This document shows, piece after piece, positions 10,399-19,010 of a stretch of 64,000 bases of DNA. A model generated the notes under the pieces. It saw only the letters and a list, made by a program, of their open reading frames with translations. It had not been told where the DNA came from and made no database searches. The DNA lies in the NCBI RefSeq assembly GCF_035784015.1, contig NZ_JALKOW010000005.1; one strand, given 5' to 3'. This DNA is from Comamonas sp009360615 (GTDB taxonomy: Bacteria > Pseudomonadota > Gammaproteobacteria > Burkholderiales > Burkholderiaceae_C). A program made the position numbers and the translations under genes. Numbering within the stretch: the first letter of the stretch is position 1; each line of letters starts with the position of its first letter.

Positions 10399-11340
10399 TC
10401 AGACAGCAGCCTGCATGCGCTGCAGCAGATGCCGGGCTGCAGCCTCGGGGTCGGGGGCATTGACCAGGGCGCGCACCACGGCCACCGAGCCCACACCCGT
10501 GGCGCGCACGGCAGGGAACAGGTCTTCGGAAATACCACCAATCGCCACCAGCGGGTAATGCCGCATTAGCCGTACATAAGCGGCCAGGCGCGCCAGACCT
10601 TGCGGTGCCGTCGCCATCTTCTTGAGCGTGGTCGGAAACACCGCTCCCAGGGCGATATAGCTGGGCTGGACGGCATGGGCGCGCACCATCTCGGCGTAGC
10701 CATGGGTGGAGACACCCAGGCGGGTGCCCGAGGCGCGGATGGTCTCCAGATCGCGTTGGCCGATCACGTCCAGATCTTCCTGGCCGACGTGGATGCCGTA
10801 GGCGCCAGCGTCCAGAGCGGCCTGCCAGTGGTCGTTGATGAACAGACGTGCGTTCGTGCCCTTGACGGCTTCAACAGCCGCCCTGACTTCGCGGGCCACG
10901 GCGGCCTGGTCGCCGGATTTGAAGCGCAGTTGTACCGTGGGCACGCCCGCGCGGGCCATGCGGCCCACCCATTCGGCGTTGGGCAGCACGCCATAGAGGC
11001 CCAGCTCGCGCGGGCAATCGGCAAAGGCCTGTGCCGGGTCGGCCGCGCCGAGACCGAAGTCGCGCGGGTCGTCGGGCCAGTGGGTGGCATCGAAGTGATT
11101 GTTGCGCTCGCTCTGGCGCTGCCAGGCCTGGGCCAGAGTCTCAGCATCCACGGCAATAAAGCCCAGCTGGCTGCAGGCCTCCAGCGCGGCCAGATAGGCA
11201 GGGTCCTGGCGCAGTGCGGGCGGCACGGGCTGGGGCGTCAGCTCGACCGAGTCGGCATCGTGGTGCAGCTGGGCGCCAAAGTTGGCACTGTGCTGGTGGA
11301 CGATGGCTTGCGCCAGAGCCTTGATTTCTGCGGAGTCCAT
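10399..11340 (-). CDS. thiE: Thiamine-phosphate synthase with N-terminal extension
   Basis: ThiE joins HMP-pyrophosphate and thiazole phosphate to give thiamine phosphate. Start ATG 11340 gives 313 residues, while typical ThiE is about 210. The catalytic TIM-barrel part is the C-terminal 200 residues, with LFINDHWQAALDAGAYGIHV, GVSTHGYAE, ALGAVFPTTLKK and the phosphate loop VAIGGIS. The first 100 or so residues (from MDSAEIKALAQAI) are an added segment of unknown role. It is the last gene of the thiO-thiS-thiG-thiE operon, 10 bases after thiG. Confidence 0.93.
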   Translation of the reverse strand: MDSAEIKALAQAIVHQHSANFGAQLHHDADSVELTPQPVPPALRQDPAYLAALEACSQLGFIAVDAETLAQAWQRQSERNNHFDATHWPDDPRDFGLGAADPAQAFADCPRELGLYGVLPNAEWVGRMARAGVPTVQLRFKSGDQAAVAREVRAAVEAVKGTNARLFINDHWQAALDAGAYGIHVGQEDLDVIGQRDLETIRASGTRLGVSTHGYAEMVRAHAVQPSYIALGAVFPTTLKKMATAPQGLARLAAYVRLMRHYPLVAIGGISEDLFPAVRATGVGSVAVVRALVNAPDPEAAARHLLQRMQAAV

Positions 11341-11350
11341 GGGCAGGCCT

Positions 11351-12154
11351 TTATTCCTGATGCCAGAAAGGGGTGCCCAGCACGGGAGTGCTGGGCTGGG
11401 CGGCATTTTGCTCGGCCATGGCGCCTGCGCGCCAGGCGGCGTGACCGGCATTGACGGCATCGGAGAAGGCACCGGCCATGGCCACGGGGTCTTCGGACAG
11501 TGCCACGGCGGTATTCAGCAGCACGGCGTCATAGCCCCACTCCATGACGGTGCAGGCGTGTGAGGGTCGGCCCAGGCCGGCATCGACGATCAGCGGCACC
11601 TTCAGGCGCTCGCGCAGCATCTGCATGGCATACGGATTGATGGGGCCGCGGCCGGTGCCGATGGGCGCGGCCCAGGGCATGACGGCCTGGCAGCCCACGT
11701 CGACGAGCTTCTGGCACAGCACCAGGTCGTAGGTGGTGTAGGGCAGGACCTGGAAGCCGTCCTTGATGAGGATGGATGCCGCTTCCACCAGATTGAGCGT
11801 ATCGGGCTGCAGCGTGTAGTCGTCGCCGATCAGCTCCAGCTTGATCCAGGGCGTGTCGAAGACCTCGCGCGCCATCTGGGCCGTGGTCACGGCCTCCTGG
11901 ATGGTCATGCAGCCTGCCGTGTTGGGCAGCACGGGCACCTTGAGCTTGCGCAGCAGCTCCCAGAAGCTGGCACCGGTCTCGGCAGCATTGCTGCCCTGGC
12001 GGCGCAGCGAGGCCGTGACCATGGCGGGCCTGGAGCGCTCCACGGCCGCTTCGAGAATCGCGGGCGAGGGGTAGCGTGAGGTGCCCAGCAGCAAGCGGCT
12101 TTCAAAACGCTGGCCGTAGAGAACCAGGGCGTCGTCGGTGGTTTTGGTATTCAT
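11351..12154 (-). CDS. thiG: Thiazole synthase
   Basis: ThiG builds the thiazole ring from 1-deoxyxylulose phosphate, dehydroglycine and sulfur carried by ThiS thiocarboxylate. It is 267 residues long with the family motifs RLLLGTSRYPSP, the active-site lysine in WIKLELIGDD, PIGTGRGPINP and DAGLGRPSHA. The C-terminus extends past the barrel with an alanine-rich tail. It lies downstream of thiS with an interspersed repeat in the 163-base gap. Confidence 0.96.
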   Translation of the reverse strand: MNTKTTDDALVLYGQRFESRLLLGTSRYPSPAILEAAVERSRPAMVTASLRRQGSNAAETGASFWELLRKLKVPVLPNTAGCMTIQEAVTTAQMAREVFDTPWIKLELIGDDYTLQPDTLNLVEAASILIKDGFQVLPYTTYDLVLCQKLVDVGCQAVMPWAAPIGTGRGPINPYAMQMLRERLKVPLIVDAGLGRPSHACTVMEWGYDAVLLNTAVALSEDPVAMAGAFSDAVNAGHAAWRAGAMAEQNAAQPSTPVLGTPFWHQE

Positions 12155-12235
12155 GGTTTATCTATATCTCTTGTCTTTGTGCCGCAATGTGCGTGGAGCC
12201 CAATGAACCTCAAACAGGCATGTGCCAAGTCAGTG

Positions 12236-12309
12236 GCACCCAGCAAGAGCCGCCTCGCAGCGCAGGTGCCGTCCCCCTTGGGGGGAAGGCGCGAAGCGAC
12301 TCAGGGGGA
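12236..12309 (-). repeat. Dispersed intergenic repeat, copy 2, inside thi operon
   Basis: The minus strand carries GCGAGGCGGCTCTTGCTGGG and an adjoining CCCCC...GGGGG arm, the same core as copies at 9219-9334 and 33851-34002. It lies between thiS and thiG. Confidence 0.65.
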
Positions 12310-12317
12310 TTCATTTT

Positions 12318-12515
12318 TCAGCCGCCGGTGACGGGAGAGATGACCTCCATCCTGTCGCCCTCGTTGAGCGCATGGTCGGCATATTGGGTCTTTGGCACAA
12401 ACACCGTGTTGACCGCCACGGCAAACGGGGGCCTGGCCTGCATCTGCGCCAGGGCATCGGCCACGGTGGCATGGGCTGGCAGCTCGGTGGCTTGCTGGTT
12501 GAGAGTGATCTTCAT
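12318..12515 (-). CDS. thiS: Sulfur carrier protein ThiS
   Basis: This 65-residue ubiquitin-fold protein ends in VTGG, the C-terminal Gly-Gly that is adenylated and thiocarboxylated to donate sulfur to ThiG. It has the expected small beta-grasp pattern (MKITLNQQATELPAHATVAD and VAVNTVFVPK). It sits between thiO and thiG in the riboswitch-controlled operon. Confidence 0.95.
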   Translation of the reverse strand: MKITLNQQATELPAHATVADALAQMQARPPFAVAVNTVFVPKTQYADHALNEGDRMEVISPVTGG

Positions 12516-12621
12516 GGCATCGAAACGGAAAATAAAGCGGGTGCTAAGTTAAACCTCTGCACGGCGGTACTTGGGCGCACCGGGGGTGCAAGTGCTGTGC
12601 GCCAAAGTTCGGGCTCGCAGC

Positions 12622-13716
12622 TCAGGCGTGATGCACGGCGACATCGAACTCCCGCGCCAGCGGCGAGTCGTTGTGGTCCAGCAGCTCCAGCACCACGTCC
12701 AGCATGGCGGGTGAGATCATGAAGCCATGGCGGTAGAGGCCGTTGACTTCCATGACGCGCGGGGTCAGCAGGCGCACGGCGGGCAGATTATCGGGCAGGG
12801 TGGGGCGGCACTGGGTGGCGATCTCCACAATCCGGCCTTCGGCAAAGCCGGAGTGCACGGTATAGGCTGCGCTCAGCAGCTCCAGCGTGGAGCGCACGCT
12901 GGCTGGCGACATGTCGTCGGACTCGATCTCGGTCGCGCCAATCACGAACAGATGGTCTTCCTTGGGCGCGATGTAGATGGGGTAGCGCGGATGAATCAGG
13001 CGTGTGGGGCGTTGCAGCGTGACTTCGGGTGCATGGATGCGCACCACCTCGCCGCGAATGCCGCGCAGCTGCTTCCACTGGGTGCGAGCCCCCAGGCCCC
13101 GGCAGTCGAACACAAAGTCGGGCTGGCCGGCCTCGCCGGGGCGGAAGTCGCCGACCTCGCGCGGGCTGTCCCAGTGCAGTTGCACGCCCAGGGCGCTGAG
13201 CTTGTCGACCAGCGCCGTCAGCAGCTGGCGGTTGTCCAGCTGGCCTTCGCCGGGCAGATAGACGGCCTGATTGAAGCGCCCCTGCAACGCGGGCTCGCAG
13301 TCCTGCAGCGCGGCGCCGGTTTTCTCCTGCATGGCCGGAAGGCTGGGGTTGATGCGCCGGTTTTTCTCCAGCAGGCCGAAAAAGCGCGCTGCGTCGCCCT
13401 GATCCTGGCGGTGCCAGAGAATCAGCGTGCCGTTCTGCTGCAGGAACACATGCTGCTCGAGCTGAGCTATGAGCTCCGGCCAGCGCTTGAGCCCATGCTG
13501 GCCCATGCGCACCACGCCGGGTTCGGTAATGGCCGACTCGGCCAGCGGCGCCAGCATGGCAGCCGCCACGCGCGCCGCAGCACCATCGCCTTGCGGGCCG
13601 TGCGCGTCATAGAGGTCGATGGCGTGACCGCGCTGGGCCAGGGCCAGCGACAGCAGACGGCCCATGAGGCCGCCGCCGAGAATGGCGATCTTTGAAGAGG
13701 CTTGTAGCAATGACAT
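12622..13716 (-). CDS. thiO: FAD-dependent glycine oxidase, thiamine pathway
   Basis: ThiO oxidises glycine to dehydroglycine for thiazole formation. From ATG 13716 it has 364 residues. The N-terminal Rossmann motif is KIAILGGGLMGRLLSLALAQ. Further DAO-family motifs are DCRGLGA, LRGIRGEV, RYPIYIAP and the C-terminal NGLYRHGFMISP. An in-frame ATG at 13734 would add six residues. It is the first gene behind the TPP riboswitch at 13794-13936. Confidence 0.92.
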   Translation of the reverse strand: MSLLQASSKIAILGGGLMGRLLSLALAQRGHAIDLYDAHGPQGDGAAARVAAAMLAPLAESAITEPGVVRMGQHGLKRWPELIAQLEQHVFLQQNGTLILWHRQDQGDAARFFGLLEKNRRINPSLPAMQEKTGAALQDCEPALQGRFNQAVYLPGEGQLDNRQLLTALVDKLSALGVQLHWDSPREVGDFRPGEAGQPDFVFDCRGLGARTQWKQLRGIRGEVVRIHAPEVTLQRPTRLIHPRYPIYIAPKEDHLFVIGATEIESDDMSPASVRSTLELLSAAYTVHSGFAEGRIVEIATQCRPTLPDNLPAVRLLTPRVMEVNGLYRHGFMISPAMLDVVLELLDHNDSPLAREFDVAVHHA

Positions 13717-13793
13717 GTGCAAATCGTTTTCCATCCGGACACAGGAACAGGGCCATGTGCAGGACAAAACGCGGCATGCCTTGCGGCTTGTGA

Positions 13794-13936
13794 AACTCCC
13801 CACGCCAGCATGACCTGGATCGGGTGCAGGGGGCGCAGTGCACGGATGGTGCTCTGGTGCGCAGCCGGCAGCTGGCGCAGCCCCAGGGTGTTTCTCAGTC
13901 CGCACAGGCTGCTTGCCTGCGGGACACCCCTGTTTC
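13794..13936 (-). ncRNA. TPP riboswitch controlling thiO-thiS-thiG-thiE
   Basis: On the minus strand the conserved THI-box parts appear in order: GGGGTGTCCC (13921-13930), TGAGA (13893-13897), a long extra stem, then CACCCGATCCAGGTCATGC and TGGCGTGGGGAG. These match the pyrimidine- and pyrophosphate-binding arms of the TPP aptamer. About 65 bases separate TGAGA from the second arm, so the variable P3-type stem is enlarged. The thiO start lies about 78 bases beyond. TPP binding is expected to reduce expression; whether by transcription or translation control cannot be told. Confidence 0.92.
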
Positions 13937-14006
13937 GTCCGTTGGACATTACAGCACAACCGCAAACAGCACGCATTGACCATGCGCATGGGCGATAATT
14001 TTTGCC

Positions 14007-14879
14007 ATGACAGTGATTGCTTCTTCTTCCATTTCCGGCGCCGTGAAAAAGCGCTACGCACGCGTGCTCTCCATCGCCGGTTCGGACAGCGGCGGCGGTG
14101 CCGGCATCCAGGCCGACCTCAAGACCTGTGCGGCTCTGGGCTGCTACGGCATGACGGCGATCACGGCCATCACCGTGCAGAACACGCTGGGCGTGACGGG
14201 CATTCACGGCATTCCGCTGGATACCGTGCGCGGCCAGATCGATGCCGTTGTGCAAGACATCGGCGTCGATGCCGTCAAGATCGGCATGCTGGCAACCCCC
14301 GATGTGGTGAGCGTGGTGGCGGATGCAATCCGTCGCCACCGCATCAGGAACGTGGTGCTGGACCCCGTGATGGTGGCCACCAGCGGCGACCGCCTGATCG
14401 TTCCCGAGACGGCGCAGGCGCTGGTCCAGGAACTGTTCCCGCTGGCGACGGTGATCACCCCCAACCTGGATGAAGCGGCTTTGCTGCTGGGGCGCAGCAT
14501 TGACGGCATCGAGGCGCTGGATGCGGCCGTGGCCGATCTGCTGGCCCTGGGGGCACCGGCGGTGCTGCTCAAGGGCGGCCATCTGAGCGGCGATCTGGTC
14601 ATGGATGTGCTGGGCCGGCAAGGCCGGCAGGCCAGCGACTATCTGCGCCTGCAGTCGCAGCGCATCGTCACCCATAACGGCCATGGCACGGGCTGCACGC
14701 TGTCGTCGGCGATTGCGTCCTTCCTGGCCCAGGGGCTGGCGCTGGAGGCTGCAGTGACCGAGGCGCGGCGCTATATCCTGGGCGCCATCGAGGCGGGAGC
14801 CGAGGTCTACACCGGCCAGGGCCACGGCCCCCTCAACCACGGCTATGCGCCGCGCGCGCAGCTGATCGTCGAAGGCTGA
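14007..14879 (+). CDS. thiD: Hydroxymethylpyrimidine/phosphomethylpyrimidine kinase
   Basis: ThiD phosphorylates HMP and HMP-phosphate to HMP pyrophosphate, the other substrate of ThiE. It is 290 residues in the ribokinase-like fold, with VLSIAGSDSGGGAGIQADLK near residues 20-39, VVLDPVMVATSG, TPNLDEA, VLLKGGHL and the anion-hole motif THNGHGTGCTLSSAIAS. It is divergent from thiO, and its start is about 70 bases from the 5' end of the riboswitch, so it seems to have its own promoter. Confidence 0.96.
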   Translation: MTVIASSSISGAVKKRYARVLSIAGSDSGGGAGIQADLKTCAALGCYGMTAITAITVQNTLGVTGIHGIPLDTVRGQIDAVVQDIGVDAVKIGMLATPDVVSVVADAIRRHRIRNVVLDPVMVATSGDRLIVPETAQALVQELFPLATVITPNLDEAALLLGRSIDGIEALDAAVADLLALGAPAVLLKGGHLSGDLVMDVLGRQGRQASDYLRLQSQRIVTHNGHGTGCTLSSAIASFLAQGLALEAAVTEARRYILGAIEAGAEVYTGQGHGPLNHGYAPRAQLIVEG

Positions 14880-14893
14880 TTGTCGACACTCGC

Positions 14894-14920
14894 AAAAAAG
14901 GCCTGCAGTTGCAGGCCTTT
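14894..14920. terminator. Bidirectional terminator between thiD and SH3b gene
   Basis: GGCCTGCA-GT-TGCAGGCC (14900-14917) is flanked by AAAAAA on the left and TTT on the right. On the minus strand it gives a T6 tail for the SH3b gene, and on plus it ends thiD. Confidence 0.85.
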
Positions 14921-14946
14921 GCCTTTTGGGGCGCCTGTTGCCGGGC

Positions 14947-15426
14947 TTACCAGCCCCAGACCAGATTCTTGGCCACCCAGCCGCTTTGGCCATTGCTGCG
15001 CTGAACCTGGGCCCAGCTACCTTGCTTCTTCAGCGTCTGCAGCACCTCGTGCTGCTCCAGCTTGCCGACCCGGTTGTGCTTCAGGCCGGGGCCGGAGCGC
15101 AGATTGGCCGTGCGCGCCGTCACCACCATGTGCGGGCTCTTGCTGGTCAGCGGGGCGTGGACCCAGCCCAGCGTGGACTCATAGTCCTTCACGCGCAGCC
15201 ACTGGCCCTTGCGCTGGGTGACCTGCAGCGGGTAGCCGCGGCTCAGCTCCCAGAGGGTCGCGGAGCGGGTGTTGGGCTGCTCGCGAACATTCACGGTCTT
15301 GCCCTTGATACTGACGAATTCCTGGGCGTGTGCGAGGGCTGGCAACAGGAGCGCGCCCAGCGCGATCAGGCTTGAAGTGGCGGCGGTGCGGATCCAGCGG
15401 GCGGTGCGGCGTGGGTTGCAAGGCAC
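14947..15426 (-). CDS. Secreted bacterial SH3-domain protein
   Basis: The 159-residue protein has an N-terminal signal peptide (hydrophobic AATSSLIALGALLLPALAHA, cleavage after AHA near residue 34). Two SH3b repeats follow: one from about 38 (VSIKGKTVNVREQPNTRSA) and one from about 100 (VTARTANLRSGPGLKHNRVG). Such domains usually bind cell-wall peptides or act in envelope protein contacts. It has no catalytic domain. Its target is unknown. Confidence 0.88.
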   Translation of the reverse strand: MPCNPRRTARWIRTAATSSLIALGALLLPALAHAQEFVSIKGKTVNVREQPNTRSATLWELSRGYPLQVTQRKGQWLRVKDYESTLGWVHAPLTSKSPHMVVTARTANLRSGPGLKHNRVGKLEQHEVLQTLKKQGSWAQVQRSNGQSGWVAKNLVWGW

Positions 15427-15549
15427 GGGGAAGATTCTCCTTTTATCGATTGAAAACAGGCGGTAACGCTCATCGGACTTGCGTGATTAGCTATAGTTCC
15501 TGTAGAAAGCTGACAGGGGCTGAACGCCCGACAGCCATCAAGGAGTGCC

Positions 15550-16317
15550 ATGAACCAGCCAGCCGGAGCCGATGGGAGCGCCTCGTTGACCAGCCGATGG
15601 ACGCATGCATTGACGGCGTCTGCCGCAGCAATGCTGCTCATGGCCTGCCAGAGCGGCACTTCGGCGAATGCTCTGGCGGCAATGCCTGCCGCTGCTGCAG
15701 CGTCAGAAGCCGGGGATTCGCAGATGCTGGGCCCGCCATTGCTGACCGCTGCCGCGCAGGGCGATGCCGTGGCGGTGCGCCATCTGCTGGCCGGCAACGC
15801 GCCCGTCGACGTGCAGGACGCCCGGGGCAATACCCCGTTGCTGCTGGCCACGGCAGCCAACCATATCGAGGTGGCACGTTCGCTGCTGATGCATGGTGCC
15901 AGCCCCAATATCCAGAACCAGATGCAGGACAGCGCCTATCTGCTGGCCGGCGCGCAGGGCCGGCTGGAGATTGTGCGTATGACGATTTCCTATGGCGCCG
16001 ATCTCAAGAGCACCAATCGCTATGGCGGAACGGCCCTGATTCCGGCCTGCGAGCGCGGCCATCTGGAAACAGCCCATGCGCTGATCACGGCAGGTGTGGA
16101 TGTGAACCATGTCAACCGGCTGGGCTGGACCTGCCTGATGGAAGCCGTGGTGCTGGGCGATGGCGGGCCTCGCTATCAGGCCATCATCCGGGCCTTGATC
16201 GAAGCGAAAGCGGATCTGAACCTGCCCGACAAGGAAGGGGTGACGGCCCTGGCCCATGCACGCCAGCGCGGGCAGCAGGCCGTGGTGCAGCTGTTGCAGG
16301 CGGCGGGCGCAAGATGA
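15550..16317 (+). CDS. Ankyrin-repeat lipoprotein
   Basis: The 255-residue protein begins with a signal sequence ending in a lipobox (AMLLMAC, Cys near residue 34), so it is probably lipid-anchored in the envelope. Four to six ankyrin repeats fill residues 58-255, for example GPPLLTAAAQGDAVAVRHLL, RGNTPLLLATAANHIEVARS and GGTALIPACERGHLETAHAL. Ankyrin repeats mediate protein binding; the partner is unknown. A possible single-gene transcript. Confidence 0.87.
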   Translation: MNQPAGADGSASLTSRWTHALTASAAAMLLMACQSGTSANALAAMPAAAAASEAGDSQMLGPPLLTAAAQGDAVAVRHLLAGNAPVDVQDARGNTPLLLATAANHIEVARSLLMHGASPNIQNQMQDSAYLLAGAQGRLEIVRMTISYGADLKSTNRYGGTALIPACERGHLETAHALITAGVDVNHVNRLGWTCLMEAVVLGDGGPRYQAIIRALIEAKADLNLPDKEGVTALAHARQRGQQAVVQLLQAAGAR

Positions 16318-16334
16318 AAACAGAGAAAAATTGC

Positions 16335-16360
16335 GGAAACGCCCTGTTAAAGGGCATTTG
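16335..16360. terminator. Weak hairpin between convergent ankyrin and cytX genes
   Basis: GCCCT-GTTAA-AGGGC followed by ATTTGTTG. The stem is only five pairs and the T-tract is imperfect, but it is in the right place between two converging genes. Confidence 0.4.
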
Positions 16361-16382
16361 TTGCTATTGAAATTGTTTTTGC

Positions 16383-17675
16383 TCAGACGGTAACAGAGCG
16401 CGGCTGCAGCTGGCGTGTGGCGATTGCCACCACAAAGGTCAGCGCCAGCGTGGGCAGGGCCGAGCCCAGGGCCGTGCTGACATAGGGCAGCAGGTGATAG
16501 AAGGCAATGCCCAGCACCCAGATGGCCACGGCATCCCAGCGCACGGCGGGCGCTTTCTGCATCAGCTCCACGGCATCGGTGCCAAAGGCCAGGCGGCCCA
16601 GCATCACGCCGAACAGAGGCACAAAGCAGGAGCTGAGCAACAGCAAAAATGGCTCCAGGCTGTGCATGGGCAGCACCATGGCCAGCGCGGTACACAGGGA
16701 TGCGATCAGCAGGCCCCAGCGGCGAATGCTCCAGCCCGGCTGCAGGCTGTGGGCCGACATGGCGCCAGAGTAGGCATCGCCATAGGCGTTGTCCACCTCG
16801 TCGATCAGAATCAGCGACAGGGCAACCAGCCCGCCCTGGGCCAGCAGCAGGGCCGTGACTAGGTCTTCGCTGGGCAGGGTCAGGGCCACCAGCACGCCCA
16901 GGGAGTAGCACCAGATATTGGCCAGGGCAAAGCCGGTCCAGGCTCCCGTCAGCGCGGATTTGCCGCTTTTGCCGTGGCGCGCATAGTCGGCCACCAGCGG
17001 CAGCCAGCTGATGGGCATGGCGATCACCAGATCGACGGCGCCCAGCATGCTCATGCCGCCTGCACCCTCGCGGGCCAGCAGGGGGCCGAGGCCGGTGGCG
17101 CCAGCCATTTTCAGGAATTGCCAGCTCAGCCACAGCAGCGATGCCATCACCAGCGGCAAGGCCACGCGCGAGATGATGCGGCGCACCAGGGTGGTCATGG
17201 AGCCGCTCATCAGCAGCAGGATCACGCTGCCCCAGAGCAGCGTGGCCAGCCAGGGCCAGTAGGGCGCGCCCATGATGCCGCTTTGCCGGCCCAGCGCCAC
17301 GGTGGCGTCGCGCATCACCACCAGCTCGAAACTGCCCCAGCCCAGCAGCTGGATGATGTTGAGCACGATAGGCAGCCGAGCGAAGTGGCGGCCGTAGACG
17401 CTGTGCATCAGCCCGGCGCTGGACAGGCCGCTGTCGCAGCCCAGCTTGCCCACCCAGCCCAGCAGGCCGGCGCCGATCAGTGAGCCGATGGCTATCGCGA
17501 TCAGCGCATGCAGCGGGCTGAGCGCGGGCAGCAGATAGGCGCCCATCTGCATGACCAGTAGGCCCACGCCCAGGCTGAACCACAGCGAGGCATGGTCGCG
17601 CCAGGCAAAGACGCGCTCCTGCGCCGTCACCGGGGCCAGGGCCCGATTGGCCGATGTGAAGGAAGATGAATTCAT
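16383..17675 (-). CDS. cytX: CytX-type permease, predicted hydroxymethylpyrimidine transporter
   Basis: This 430-residue membrane protein belongs to the nucleobase:cation symporter-1 family (cytosine/purine permeases), with about 12 hydrophobic segments from WFSLGVGLLVMQMGAYLLP onward. A TPP riboswitch precedes it. TPP-controlled members of this family are named CytX and are predicted to import the thiamine precursor HMP, which ThiD then phosphorylates. Start ATG 17675 (MNSSSFTSANRAL) is chosen because an ATG further upstream at 17834 lies inside the riboswitch. Confidence 0.88.
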   Translation of the reverse strand: MNSSSFTSANRALAPVTAQERVFAWRDHASLWFSLGVGLLVMQMGAYLLPALSPLHALIAIAIGSLIGAGLLGWVGKLGCDSGLSSAGLMHSVYGRHFARLPIVLNIIQLLGWGSFELVVMRDATVALGRQSGIMGAPYWPWLATLLWGSVILLLMSGSMTTLVRRIISRVALPLVMASLLWLSWQFLKMAGATGLGPLLAREGAGGMSMLGAVDLVIAMPISWLPLVADYARHGKSGKSALTGAWTGFALANIWCYSLGVLVALTLPSEDLVTALLLAQGGLVALSLILIDEVDNAYGDAYSGAMSAHSLQPGWSIRRWGLLIASLCTALAMVLPMHSLEPFLLLLSSCFVPLFGVMLGRLAFGTDAVELMQKAPAVRWDAVAIWVLGIAFYHLLPYVSTALGSALPTLALTFVVAIATRQLQPRSVTV

Positions 17676-17765
17676 GAATGCTCCGCCAGAAAAACGAAGC
17701 AGGGGCCGCAGGGCTTGCGCGGCAGGCCATGAAAGAGATGGCCCGTCGCAGTCTGACACCTTGGA

Positions 17766-17880
17766 CAGCTTCCCTGCGCGAGGATGATCTCGGGCAGGCG
17801 GTCGCCAAGACAACGCCTGCGCAATCAGGTTCAAAGGGACTCTCTCAGCCCTGACCGGTCATGGTCAGGACACCCCCAGC
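17766..17880 (-). ncRNA. TPP riboswitch controlling cytX
   Basis: The minus strand shows GGGGGTGTCCTGACC, GGGCTGAGAGAGTCCC, TTTGAACCTGATTGCGCAGG and GCGCAGGGAAGCTG, the conserved THI-box order. The central arm between GCGCAGGCG and CGCCTGC is extended. The cytX ATG lies about 90 bases past the aptamer. GC-rich hairpins and a TTTTTC run occur in between and could form an expression platform. Confidence 0.93.
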
Positions 17881-18078
17881 ATGGCTGCCCGCCTTGGGCC
17901 GCAGCGAGGGCGATTGTGCCAGACATGCCAGGCCGGGGCAGGACGGAGGCGCAAAGCCATGTTGCAAATGCTTGCAAATCGGAGCGCCTGTCCTGACCCC
18001 GTTGCGTCTGCTGCTGCGTTTCAGCCTCCGACAAGTTTGTTTCAGCCGCCGTGGCTGTATCTTGAGGAGGCCTTGTCC

Positions 18079-18975
18079 ATGTTGTCTGTCCGTATCGAAC
18101 CCCCGGTTCCTGGTTTTTTGCTGTCGCGCGGCCGCTTGCTGCGCGCTTCGCTGCTCTGCGCTGTCGCAATGGCGGTCGCCGCGCCGGCTTCGGCCTGGAC
18201 GCGCGGCAACCCAAAGCTGGCCCAGATCAGCATCGTCGAACGTGCCACGGGGCGGGTACTGCCCCAGTACAGCCACGAGGGCGAGCTGTGGGTGGTGGGC
18301 CGCCCCGGTGCCAACTATGCGGTGCGCATCCGCAATCTCGAGAGCCGCCGCATCATGGGCGTCATCAGCGTCGACGGGGTCAATGCCATCAACGGCCGCA
18401 CGGCGAGCTCCCGCGCCGAAGGCGGCTATGTGCTGGATGCGGGCGACAGCTATGACGTGCGGGGCTGGCGCAAGAGCAATGACAACGTGGCCGCGTTCTA
18501 TTTCTCCGAAAGCGATATGTCCTATGCCGCCAGGACCGGCAGGCCGCAGGAAGTTGGTGTGATCGGAGTTGCGCTGTACCGTGAAAAGCTGCCCGAGCCT
18601 GCCGCCTACCAGGGGCCGCTCTATGAACCGCAAGCGCAGGCCAGTGCCTCGGCGGCTGAGTCTGCGGCGGCGGATGTCGCCGTGTCAAAGGCGGCCAGCA
18701 AGAGCAGCAGCGCCGAGCGCCGGGCACCGCAGGCCTCGCCGACCCCTTCGCTGGGCACGGGCCATGGCGCGGTGGAGCGCTCGCAAGTCACCCAGGTGGA
18801 GTTCGAGGCCGACACCGAGCAGCCCCGGCAGATGGTGCGTATCCGCTACGACAGCTATGCCAATCTGGTCGCCAGAGGCGTGATCCGCGAGCCTCGTCCA
18901 CGGCCATCGCAGCCGCGCGCGCCCAATCCTTTTCCTGGCGACAATGGCTTTGTCCCGGACCCGCCCCGCAACTGA
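18079..18975 (+). CDS. Secreted hypothetical protein upstream of ECF sigma gene
   Basis: From ATG 18079 (with GAGGAGG 9 bases upstream) the protein is 298 residues. A signal peptide ends near SAWT (LRASLLCAVAMAVAAPASA). The mature N-terminal 170 residues form a compact domain (VGRPGANYAVRIRNLESRRI, DAGDSYDVRGWRKSNDNVAA), followed by an alanine/serine-rich linker and a proline/arginine-rich tail ending FVPDPPRN. I do not recognise the family with certainty. It sits 35 bases before the sigma factor start and is probably cotranscribed, suggesting an envelope role. Confidence 0.75.
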   Translation: MLSVRIEPPVPGFLLSRGRLLRASLLCAVAMAVAAPASAWTRGNPKLAQISIVERATGRVLPQYSHEGELWVVGRPGANYAVRIRNLESRRIMGVISVDGVNAINGRTASSRAEGGYVLDAGDSYDVRGWRKSNDNVAAFYFSESDMSYAARTGRPQEVGVIGVALYREKLPEPAAYQGPLYEPQAQASASAAESAAADVAVSKAASKSSSAERRAPQASPTPSLGTGHGAVERSQVTQVEFEADTEQPRQMVRIRYDSYANLVARGVIREPRPRPSQPRAPNPFPGDNGFVPDPPRN

Positions 18976-19010
18976 ACAAGGTGAGCTGCGGAATTTGCAT
19001 AATCGCGGGC

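Noticed and set aside
13717..14061. Longer ThiO start at 14061
   Set aside because: That start would translate through the TPP riboswitch and overlap thiD; the Rossmann motif begins right after ATG 13716.
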